Origin: Dehalococcoidia bacterium | GTDB taxonomy: Bacteria; Chloroflexota; Dehalococcoidia; UBA2979 | Assembly (NCBI GenBank): GCA_023228765.1 | Contig: JALOAM010000179.1 | Span: 1 to 5,937 of the forward strand | Length of the DNA: 5,937 bases | Reading direction: 5' to 3' | Part shown: in pieces, positions 1 through 5,045 of the stretch | How positions within the stretch are numbered: the stretch's first letter is position 1 | Layout: each line of letters starts with the position of its first letter | Position numbers and translations under genes: made by a program | The notes under the pieces: model-generated | Database searches by the model: none | What the model was told of the DNA's origin: nothing | Seen by the model: the letters and a program-made list of their open reading frames with translations, nothing else

Positions 1-51
1 GATGGCGATGAGGGCGACCGGCAGGACGACCTCGAAGAAGACGCTGAGCAA
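1..51 (-). CDS. N-terminal fragment of a putative membrane protein (possibly an AEC-type transporter)
   Basis: Read on the minus strand from a TTG at 51-49, the sequence gives LLSVFFEVVLPVALIAI (first residue Met if it initiates). This is a short polar start followed by one strongly hydrophobic stretch that continues off the window. A TAG codon lies directly upstream in the same frame (54-52), so the gene cannot start further out, and TTG is the only usual start codon before the edge. The pattern resembles the first membrane helix of auxin-efflux-carrier (AEC) family permeases, which often begin with a short run ending in V-L-P-V. That family assignment is inference from 17 residues. No strong ribosome binding site is visible; GGATCGG at 66-60 is a weak candidate. 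The gene diverges from the M20 peptidase and would share its 168-nt upstream region. It could also be another small-molecule permease or not a gene at all. Confidence 0.4.
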   Translation of the reverse strand, partial: MLSVFFEVVLPVALIAI

Positions 52-146
52 CTACGGACCGATCCAGTGTGACGCGGGGAGTGGAGCAGCGTACGGGGAT
101 CGCGCGCTGTGCTCGAACAACGGACGCGAGGGCTTCGCGGCGAGCC

Positions 147-152
147 TATGAT
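147..152 (+). promoter_or_regulatory. candidate -10 element for the M20 peptidase gene
   Basis: TATGAT matches the sigma-70 -10 consensus at 5 of 6 positions and stands out in GC-rich surroundings. It would give a leader of about 60 nt before the ATG at 220. No convincing -35 hexamer lies 16-18 nt upstream, so this is only a candidate. The rest of 52-219 holds one copy of a repeated 10-mer (65-74) and nothing else I can assign. Confidence 0.2.
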
Positions 153-204
153 GCGGGCGCTTCGTCCTGGTCCGGCCCGGTCAGTCGGGTCCGGCCGCGC
201 TGCC

Positions 205-211
205 GAGGGAG
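205..211 (+). promoter_or_regulatory. ribosome binding site that fixes the M20 peptidase start
   Basis: GAGGGAG ends 8 nt before the ATG at 220, a normal Shine-Dalgarno distance. It favours this start over the GTG at 109, which is in the same frame but adds 37 arginine- and glycine-rich residues unlike the M20 fold. Confidence 0.6.
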
Positions 212-219
212 CCACCGAC

Positions 220-1383
220 ATGCCCAACGCCTACGAGGAGGCGCTCGCGCGCCTCGCGCCCTCCGTCGTCGAGGAGACCGTGCGGATCACCGAGATCCCG
301 GCGCCGACGTTCAAGGAGGGCGTACGCGCCGAGTACGTGCGCGGTCGGCTCGAGGGCATTGGTGGGTGGGATGACCTCGCGGTCGACTCGATCTCGGACG
401 TCGCCGCGGTCCGCCGAGGCATGCCGGGCCGCACGCGGCTGCTGGTCTGCGCGCACCTGGACACGGTGTTCCCGGACGAGGCGACCCCGGTGACGCGCTC
501 CCGAGGACGGCTGACTGGCCGAGGCGTGGGCGACAACAGCCTGGGCGTCGCGGCGCTCCTCGGCGTTGCGCAGGCGCTCCAGCAGGCGGCCCCGAAGGGC
601 CTCGGCGACCTCATCCTCGCGGCGAACGTCGGGGAGGAGGGACGCGGCGACCTCCGCGGCGTGAAGCGCCTGCTGAAGGACTACGAGGGGCAGTTCGACG
701 CGATGCTGGCGGTGGAGGGGCACGCGCTCAACCGCATCCAGCTCGTCGGTGTCGCCTCGCTCCGGCACGAGGTCTCCGTGACCACTGATGGCGGCCACTC
801 GTGGGGCGCGTACGGGCGTCCCAACGCGATCGCCCTCCTCGCCCGTGCGATCACCGCGATCGAGCCGCTGATGCCGGAGGTCGGCATGGAGCCGCGCACC
901 ACCATGAACGTGGGCGTGATCCGCGGCGGGCGGAGTGTGAACACGATCGCTCCCGACGCGACGATGGAGTTGGACATCCGTTCCGTCGACCCGCTGCGCG
1001 TAACGTCGCTGCTGCGTTCCGTGCGAAACACGATGCGTGACGCCGTGAACGAGGAAGGCGAGATGGCCTTCCGCCGGATCGGGAACCGCCCAGGCGGCAC
1101 GATCGAGGAAGACCACCCGTTGGTGCGGGCGGCCCTCGACGCGCGTCGGGGGCTGGACCTGCCCGTACCAGAATTCAACGCGGGCTCCACGGACGCGAAC
1201 GCGGCGCTGGATGCCGGTTACCCCGCGACGTGTGTCGGGGTGACCACGGGTGGTGAGCCGCACACGCCCCGCGAGTGGATCTCGACAGGGCCGATCGCGC
1301 AGGGGGTGCAGTACCTCGGCCGGACGATCGCAAACGCGGCGCGGCTGCCTCAGTCGGCGGTGCCGCGCCGCGTTGGCCGGTAG
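220..1383 (+). CDS. M20 family metallopeptidase / amidohydrolase
   Basis: A 387-residue zinc-dependent exopeptidase or amidohydrolase of the M20 (ArgE/DapE/CPG2/PepT) fold. The metal site can be followed along the chain: H79 and D81 in AHLDTVF, the bridging D105 in GVGDNSLG, the E139-E140 pair in VGEEGRGDLRG (general base plus ligand), E166 in AVEGH, and H348 near the C-terminus in GGEPHTPREW. The dimerisation or lid domain spans roughly residues 178-290 and carries GGHSWGAYGRPNA, with H193 at the place of the conserved substrate-contacting His. There is no signal peptide, so it is probably cytoplasmic. The full set of ligands predicts an active enzyme. An acidic fourth ligand as Glu is closer to CPG2-type carboxypeptidases than to PepT, but the substrate cannot be read from the sequence; a small peptide or N-acyl amino acid is likely. 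The stop lies 21 nt from the stop of the convergent padR gene. The protein has normal length for the family. The start at 220 rests on GAGGGAG at 205-211. Confidence 0.92.
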   Translation: MPNAYEEALARLAPSVVEETVRITEIPAPTFKEGVRAEYVRGRLEGIGGWDDLAVDSISDVAAVRRGMPGRTRLLVCAHLDTVFPDEATPVTRSRGRLTGRGVGDNSLGVAALLGVAQALQQAAPKGLGDLILAANVGEEGRGDLRGVKRLLKDYEGQFDAMLAVEGHALNRIQLVGVASLRHEVSVTTDGGHSWGAYGRPNAIALLARAITAIEPLMPEVGMEPRTTMNVGVIRGGRSVNTIAPDATMELDIRSVDPLRVTSLLRSVRNTMRDAVNEEGEMAFRRIGNRPGGTIEEDHPLVRAALDARRGLDLPVPEFNAGSTDANAALDAGYPATCVGVTTGGEPHTPREWISTGPIAQGVQYLGRTIANAARLPQSAVPRRVGR

Positions 1384-1404
1384 TGCTCGGGCGGTGGGGT
1401 ACTA

Positions 1405-1725
1405 CTACTGGCCGTGCGCGCGCTTCTGACGACGCTCGGCACGGGCGGTCGCGCGGTCTCGCGCGTGCGAGATCTCCAGCAGGTCCTTCCCGAGCGTGGT
1501 GATGGTGAAGTACTTGCGCGGCGGGCCGCCACCCTCGCTGCCGACCCCGGGGAGCTCCCACTCAGAGGTCACGGCGCCCTTGCTCTCCATGGCGGAGAGC
1601 GCCTGGTAGACGGACCCGTGTCCGAGCACGCCCGCGAGGATCTTCTTGATCTCGTATGCGTGCACCCGTTGCCGCTTCACCAGTAATTCCGCGATGAGCT
1701 GCTGGTTCTTCGAAAGGTCGACCAC
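1405..1725 (-). CDS. PadR family transcriptional regulator
   Basis: A 106-residue protein consisting almost only of a PadR-type winged helix, as in the short (subfamily 1-like) members. Residues 8-50 form the helix-turn-helix, with YEIKKIL followed by GHGSVYQALSAMESKGAV at 35-52. This corresponds to the family pattern of Ser/Gly, Tyr, Leu and Leu-x-x-Gly leading into the wing. The wing is WELPGVGSEGGGPPRKYFTIT (residues 56-76, written here as the family's Gly-Pro-Arg-Lys-Tyr hairpin), followed by TTLGKDLLE. The C-terminus (about 89-106) is a strongly basic Arg/Lys tail instead of a long dimerisation helix. PadR proteins usually repress nearby genes, often their own, through inverted repeats. 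The 175-nt gap upstream contains such repeats. Translation starts at GTG with GGAGGA 5 nt upstream; no better ATG exists. It is the only regulator in the window and so the natural candidate to control the flanking peptidase and transporter genes, which is inference. Confidence 0.9.
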   Translation of the reverse strand: MVDLSKNQQLIAELLVKRQRVHAYEIKKILAGVLGHGSVYQALSAMESKGAVTSEWELPGVGSEGGGPPRKYFTITTLGKDLLEISHARDRATARAERRQKRAHGQ

Positions 1726-1730
1726 GTCTG

Positions 1731-1736
1731 TCCTCC
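1731..1736 (-). promoter_or_regulatory. ribosome binding site that supports the GTG start of padR
   Basis: On the minus strand GGAGGA is followed by CAGAC and then the GTG at 1725-1723, a 5-nt spacing. The S9 peptidase gene has the same arrangement (GGAGGA at 3768-3763, 5 nt before its ATG), which supports GTG as a genuine start. Confidence 0.65.
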
Positions 1737-1785
1737 GCCCACGTCCCTCGTGGATGCCGAACCCCGCGAATGCTGCTGACTTGCG

Positions 1786-1791
1786 ATCCTA
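1786..1791 (-). promoter_or_regulatory. candidate -10 element of the padR promoter
   Basis: On the minus strand this reads TAGGAT, 4 of 6 matches to the -10 consensus, about 60 nt before the GTG start. The palindrome at 1799-1819 lies in the spacer and -35 zone directly upstream, where a repressor would block polymerase. No clear -35 hexamer is visible; TGTGCA with a 16-nt spacer is weak. The nine bases CTAGGATCG also occur upstream of the aldolase gene at 3826-3834. Confidence 0.22.
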
Positions 1792-1798
1792 GTAGCGA

Positions 1799-1819
1799 GG
1801 ATCATCATGCACATGATCC
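1799..1819. promoter_or_regulatory. palindrome, candidate PadR operator
   Basis: GGATCAT (1799-1805) and ATGATCC (1813-1819) are perfect inverted 7-mers separated by 7 nt (CATGCAC). A second nested CAT/ATG pair lies inside. It is AT-richer than its surroundings and lies about 75 nt upstream of the padR start, next to a -10-like hexamer. Winged-helix PadR dimers typically bind inverted repeats of this size with a centre-to-centre spacing near one helical turn. That this protein binds here is inference. Confidence 0.4.
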
Positions 1820-1830
1820 CTCATACGTGT

Positions 1831-1855
1831 GGCACAGTGTGACGATCAGTGTGCC
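1831..1855. repeat. inverted repeat with tandem CAGTGTG words upstream of padR
   Basis: GGCACA (1831-1836) and TGTGCC (1850-1855) are perfect inverted arms with a 13-nt spacer. The element also contains two direct copies of CAGTGTG, at 1835-1841 and 1847-1853, exactly 12 nt apart, and a small CACA-G-TGTG dyad at 1833-1841. It lies between the S9 peptidase stop and the padR promoter region. No T-run follows on either strand, so a terminator is less likely than a binding site. The remainder of the 1726-1900 gap shows no open gene. Confidence 0.4.
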
Positions 1856-1900
1856 CGCGCAGCGGTCGTGAAGACAGTCCTACCCCCAGGATTGACACGC

Positions 1901-3757
1901 TCAGTGTGACGCCGGCGGCGAGATCAGCGTCCGTTCCACGAACTCCACCACCCGCCGCGCGAGGTCGAGGCGGTGCGCCACCTTGTGGAAGCCATGGCCT
2001 TCCTCGGGATACACGACGTACTCCACGTCGCCCTCGTTGTGCCGCACCATCTCTACGATCTGCTCGGACTCCTCGGGCGGGACGCGGACATCGTGGTCGC
2101 CCTGGAAGACGAGGAGCGGACAGCGGATCTCGCCGGCGCGGTGGATCGGGGAGATGGAGTGGAGGAACGCGGGGTCGGTGCCGTACTCACGGGCGCGATG
2201 CTTGCGGCGCCATGCGCCCGTGTGCTCCAGGAACGTCTCGAAGTTGGCGATGCCGTAGAGGTCGATCGCGGCCGCCCAGCGTTCCGGTGCTTCCGTGATC
2301 GCGGCGAGGACCATGAACCCGCCGTAGGAGCCGCCCATGACGCCGATGCGCGTCGGGTCGACCTGCCCGCTGCCGGTGAGCCAGTCCACCGCCGCGAGAA
2401 GGTCGCGGACCGAGTCCATGCGTAGCTCGACGTCGTCCGCGTGGCTGTACGCCTTCCCGTACCCGGTGGAGCCTCGGACGTTCGGGACCAGGAGGGCGAC
2501 ATCGCCGCGTGCGAGGAGATACTGCGGCGCGGAGTAGCGCGCCCACAGTGGTGGGCGGCTCTGCATCTCCGGCCCGCCATGCACCAGGACCAGACAGGGC
2601 AGCGGGCCGGGTCTCGTGGGGTGCTCCGGCAGGTAGAGGAACGCGGGGATCTCGCGCCCGTCGAACGAGGGGTATCGCACGACCTGCGGCAGTGGGAGCT
2701 CCTCCAGCGGCAGCCCGCGTGCGTCGCCGGTCGTCAGGCGTCGGGGCTCGGCTTCGCCCTCGGGAAGCTCCCAGAGGTCGGGGATGTGCCTCGGTGTCTC
2801 GGCGGCGCAGACGAGGCTGTTGCGTCCGGAGCGCCAGGTCACGCTTGTGACCACGGCGCCGGAGGGCAGCGCGGGGAGTGCGATCGCGTCGCCGAGCCGG
2901 CCGTCCGAGGTGAGCCGGTACGCCTCGATGCGGCTGACGCCGTCCTCGTTGAGTACGAGCGCGATCCTGCGCTCGTCCGGCGAGATCGCCCACCCCTCGA
3001 TATCCCAATCCCGCTCCACGAGGTACTCGCGCGCGCCGCTCGTCGGGTCGATGCGCTGGAGGCCGGTGAAGTCACGTCCGTCGTTGGTGAGGGCGAGGAC
3101 GGCGCCCGAGGCGAGTTCGTGCGCGACGAACCAGTCCGAGAGGTCACTGTGCGCCGTGAGCACCTCGACCGTGTGCTCGTCGCCGAGACCGACGCGGAGG
3201 AGCGTGGAGTCACCGGGGTAGTCGAGGTTCACCTGCCGTGCGAGGACGTGCGTGTCGTCCGCGCCGTTGGGGGCGAACCGGCCGGCCTCCAGCATCCCGT
3301 CCTGCTCAAGGACGAGCCGTTCGTCGTCCGCGTCGACGTCGAGCACGTAGAGGTCGAACGCCGAGGGCTCGCGGAGGTTCGAGGCGTAGGAGAGCAGGCG
3401 TCCGTCCGAGGACCACGCGCCGACGTTGTGGATCACCCTCGGGCGAGACGCGAGTGGACGGGACTGGAGCATGTCGAGGTCGAGGAGGTGGAGCTGGAAC
3501 TGCTCGTCGCCGCCGTCGTCCGCGACGTAGAGCAGCTCACGGTGGCCGGGTCGCATCGCGAGCTGGTAGATGACGCCGCCAGTGTCCGTGAGCGGCGTGA
3601 CCTCGGACGTATCGAGGTCGCAGAGCCACGCCTGCCAGACGCCGCTGCGATTGGAGCGGAACGCCATCCACCGGCCCGTGTCGTCGAACACGGGCGAGTC
3701 GGAACTCTCGACGCGGACGAACGCTTCGAGGTCATACGCGGGCACATCGTCGGGCAT
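1901..3757 (-). CDS. S9 family serine peptidase (prolyl oligopeptidase / acylaminoacyl-peptidase type)
   Basis: A 618-residue serine peptidase of the prolyl oligopeptidase clan. Residues 1 to about 350 are a beta-propeller of WD40-like/TolB-like strands (repeated patterns such as DTGRWMAFRSNRSG, SSDGRLLSYASN, SPDERRIALV) that would gate access of small peptides. Residues about 355-615 form the alpha/beta-hydrolase domain. Visible catalytic parts are HGGP (393-396, oxyanion region), RGSTGYG (428-434), the nucleophile S477 in GGSYGG, D556 in GDHDVRVP, and H588 in EEGHGF. The DxRVP context of the Asp is typical of the S9C acylaminoacyl-peptidase branch. No signal peptide or membrane helix is present, so it should act in the cytoplasm on oligopeptides or N-acylated peptides. 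Length is normal. The ATG at 3757 is preceded by GGAGGA at a 5-nt spacing. It lies upstream of padR in the same direction but 175 nt away, and diverges from the aldolase-like gene. Confidence 0.93.
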   Translation of the reverse strand: MPDDVPAYDLEAFVRVESSDSPVFDDTGRWMAFRSNRSGVWQAWLCDLDTSEVTPLTDTGGVIYQLAMRPGHRELLYVADDGGDEQFQLHLLDLDMLQSRPLASRPRVIHNVGAWSSDGRLLSYASNLREPSAFDLYVLDVDADDERLVLEQDGMLEAGRFAPNGADDTHVLARQVNLDYPGDSTLLRVGLGDEHTVEVLTAHSDLSDWFVAHELASGAVLALTNDGRDFTGLQRIDPTSGAREYLVERDWDIEGWAISPDERRIALVLNEDGVSRIEAYRLTSDGRLGDAIALPALPSGAVVTSVTWRSGRNSLVCAAETPRHIPDLWELPEGEAEPRRLTTGDARGLPLEELPLPQVVRYPSFDGREIPAFLYLPEHPTRPGPLPCLVLVHGGPEMQSRPPLWARYSAPQYLLARGDVALLVPNVRGSTGYGKAYSHADDVELRMDSVRDLLAAVDWLTGSGQVDPTRIGVMGGSYGGFMVLAAITEAPERWAAAIDLYGIANFETFLEHTGAWRRKHRAREYGTDPAFLHSISPIHRAGEIRCPLLVFQGDHDVRVPPEESEQIVEMVRHNEGDVEYVVYPEEGHGFHKVAHRLDLARRVVEFVERTLISPPASH

Positions 3758-3806
3758 GGGCGTCCTCCGCGCGCATTATGCTCGTCATCACAACAGGCGC
3801 GTGCCG

Positions 3807-3838
3807 GGCGGGTGGACGCGCCCGCCTAGGATCGGGCG
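3807..3838 (+). repeat. overlapping GC-rich inverted repeats in the divergent control region
   Basis: GGCGGG (3807-3812) can pair with CCCGCC (3821-3826) across an 8-nt loop. Alternatively CGCCCG (3819-3824) can pair with CGGGCG (3833-3838) across the loop CCTAGGAT. The two stems share 3821-3824, so only one can form at a time. The region lies 22-53 nt before the aldolase start. Whether it is transcribed is unknown, and GC-rich DNA produces such pairs easily. Confidence 0.25.
3827..3832 (+). promoter_or_regulatory. candidate -10 element for the aldolase-deacylase operon
   Basis: TAGGAT lies 27 nt before the ATG at 3860, a plausible -10 position with a short leader. It is identical to the hexamer proposed for padR, including the flanking C and CG. 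No good -35 is present 16-18 nt upstream, where the sequence is almost pure G/C. Confidence 0.22.
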
Positions 3839-3859
3839 GCGACCGGAATCGAGGGCGGC

Positions 3860-4981
3860 ATGACCACGACGAGCACGACCGGCGGGGACACTTCGAGCGC
3901 CTTCGTCGGCCACCCCGTCACCGCGCTCGACACGCCCGTGCTCTGGGTGGACCTCGACGCCCTCGACCACAACATCGCGACGATGGCGGGCCTCGCCCGT
4001 GAGCGCGGGGTAGCGTGGCGTCCGCACGTGAAGGCGAGCAAGTCGCCCGACCTCGCCCTCCGGCTAATCGAGGGCGGCGCGGTGGGCGTCACCTGCGCGA
4101 AGGTCAGCGAAGCTGAAGTCATGGTGGACGGCGGCGTCACCGACGTGCTCATCGCGAACGAGATCGTCGGGCCGACGAAGGTCGCCCGCCTCGTGGAGCT
4201 GGCCGCGCGAGCGACGTTGTGTGTCGCTGTGGACGACGAGCACAACCTCCGCGAGATCTCCTCGATGGCGCACGCCGACGGCGTGAACGTCGACGTGCTT
4301 GTGGACATCAACGTCGGCGCTGACCGCTGCGGCGTCACGCCGGACCGCGCGCCCGCCCTCGCGCGTCTCGTCCTCGACCTGCCGGGCGTGAGCCTCCGCG
4401 GCCTGATGGGGTACGAGGGCCATGTGATGGGGATGCAGATGGAGGACAAGGAGGCGGAGTCCGCGAGGGCCGCCGACATCCTCCAGCAGGCCATCGCCGC
4501 CCTCCGCGCCGAGGGCATCGAGCCGGGCGTGGTGAGCGGAGGCGGGACGGGGAACTACTGGATCGCCGCGGGTCTCGGATCGCTGACCGAGATCCAGGCA
4601 GGTGGCGGCGTCCTCCTCGATCAGTCCTACAGCGAGACGATGCGGGTGCCGGGGCACCGCCATGCGCTGTTCCTCACCGCCCAGGTCATCTCGACCGCCG
4701 TCGAGGGGCGCGCGATCGCGGACGCGGGGTGGAAAGCCTCCGGGATGCACACGGGCCTCCCCTCGGTCGTGTCGCCCGAGGGCCTTGCGGTCCTCAAGTT
4801 GAACGCGGAGCACACCATCCTCAGTCGCGCGCCCGGCACGGAGGTGAAGCTCGGCGACCGCGTCACGATGGTCCCGCACTACTCAGACTCCACCGTGCTC
4901 CTCCACCGTCGGCTCTACGCCGCACGCGGTGGCGTGGTGGAAGCGGTCTGGCCGATCGCGGCCGCCGGGATGCTCCAGTAG
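3860..4981 (+). CDS. D-threonine aldolase / D-serine dehydratase-like PLP enzyme (DSD1 family, fold type III)
   Basis: A 373-residue enzyme with an alanine-racemase-like TIM barrel followed by a C-terminal beta domain. Family members use pyridoxal phosphate and usually a divalent metal, either to cleave D-threonine and other beta-hydroxy D-amino acids to glycine and an aldehyde or to dehydrate D-serine. Recognisable parts are VLWVDLDALDHNI (27-39), the PLP lysine K58 in WRPHVKAS, NVGADRCG (151-158), GLMGYEGH (181-188), the phosphate-binding GGGTG (227-231) and TEIQAGGGVLLDQSY (243-257). The C-terminal metal motif is VPHYSDSTVLLH (338-349): D343 is present, but the His (H340) lies one residue earlier than in the usual P-x-H-x-D pattern, where Y341 falls instead. 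The first 20 residues are Thr/Ser-rich and precede the conserved domain. ATG at 3860 with GAGGG 4 nt upstream is the only good start. It probably forms an operon with the deacylase 64 nt downstream. Exact substrate is uncertain. Confidence 0.85.
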   Translation: MTTTSTTGGDTSSAFVGHPVTALDTPVLWVDLDALDHNIATMAGLARERGVAWRPHVKASKSPDLALRLIEGGAVGVTCAKVSEAEVMVDGGVTDVLIANEIVGPTKVARLVELAARATLCVAVDDEHNLREISSMAHADGVNVDVLVDINVGADRCGVTPDRAPALARLVLDLPGVSLRGLMGYEGHVMGMQMEDKEAESARAADILQQAIAALRAEGIEPGVVSGGGTGNYWIAAGLGSLTEIQAGGGVLLDQSYSETMRVPGHRHALFLTAQVISTAVEGRAIADAGWKASGMHTGLPSVVSPEGLAVLKLNAEHTILSRAPGTEVKLGDRVTMVPHYSDSTVLLHRRLYAARGGVVEAVWPIAAAGMLQ

Positions 4982-5029
4982 CGATCGGGTCCACTCCGCG
5001 TAGCGCACACCTGACCAGACAGCGAAGGC

Positions 5030-5040
5030 AAGGAGGAGGG
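5030..5040 (+). promoter_or_regulatory. strong ribosome binding site of the deacylase gene
   Basis: AAGGAGGAGGG contains a full AAGGAGG match to the 16S 3' end, 9 nt before the ATG at 5046. It is the best Shine-Dalgarno site in the window and suggests that the second gene of the pair is translated well and independently. The 64-nt spacer shows no terminator. Confidence 0.6.
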
Positions 5041-5045
5041 AAGCC

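Noticed and set aside
109..219. N-terminal extension of the M20 peptidase from a GTG at 109
   Set aside because: The extra 37 residues are Arg/Gly-rich with no family similarity, and GAGGGAG lies 8 nt before the ATG at 220.
181..1263. 360-codon minus-strand open frame opposite the M20 peptidase
   Set aside because: It is Arg/His-rich, lacks any recognisable motif and mirrors a gene with all metal ligands in place.
1892..1897. Perfect TTGACA -35 hexamer on the plus strand
   Set aside because: No -10 lies 16-18 nt downstream, and no plus-strand gene follows; the S9 peptidase coding sequence begins there on the other strand.
3775..3780. CATAAT as a -10 for the S9 peptidase on the minus strand
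   Set aside because: The transcript would start at or inside the ribosome binding site, leaving almost no leader, and no -35 is visible; kept only as a remote possibility.
2441..3829. 462-codon plus-strand open frame opposite the S9 peptidase
   Set aside because: It is exactly antisense to a gene with a complete catalytic triad. Its composition (Val, Arg, Glu, Asp rich) is what GC-biased codons give on the opposite strand.
4064..4879. 271-codon minus-strand open frame opposite the aldolase-like gene
   Set aside because: Its low-complexity Arg/His/Asp composition with no motif marks it as a GC shadow.
4987..5015. GGTC/GACC inverted repeat between aldolase and deacylase genes
   Set aside because: Only 4 bp of pairing across a long loop, well within chance for this composition.
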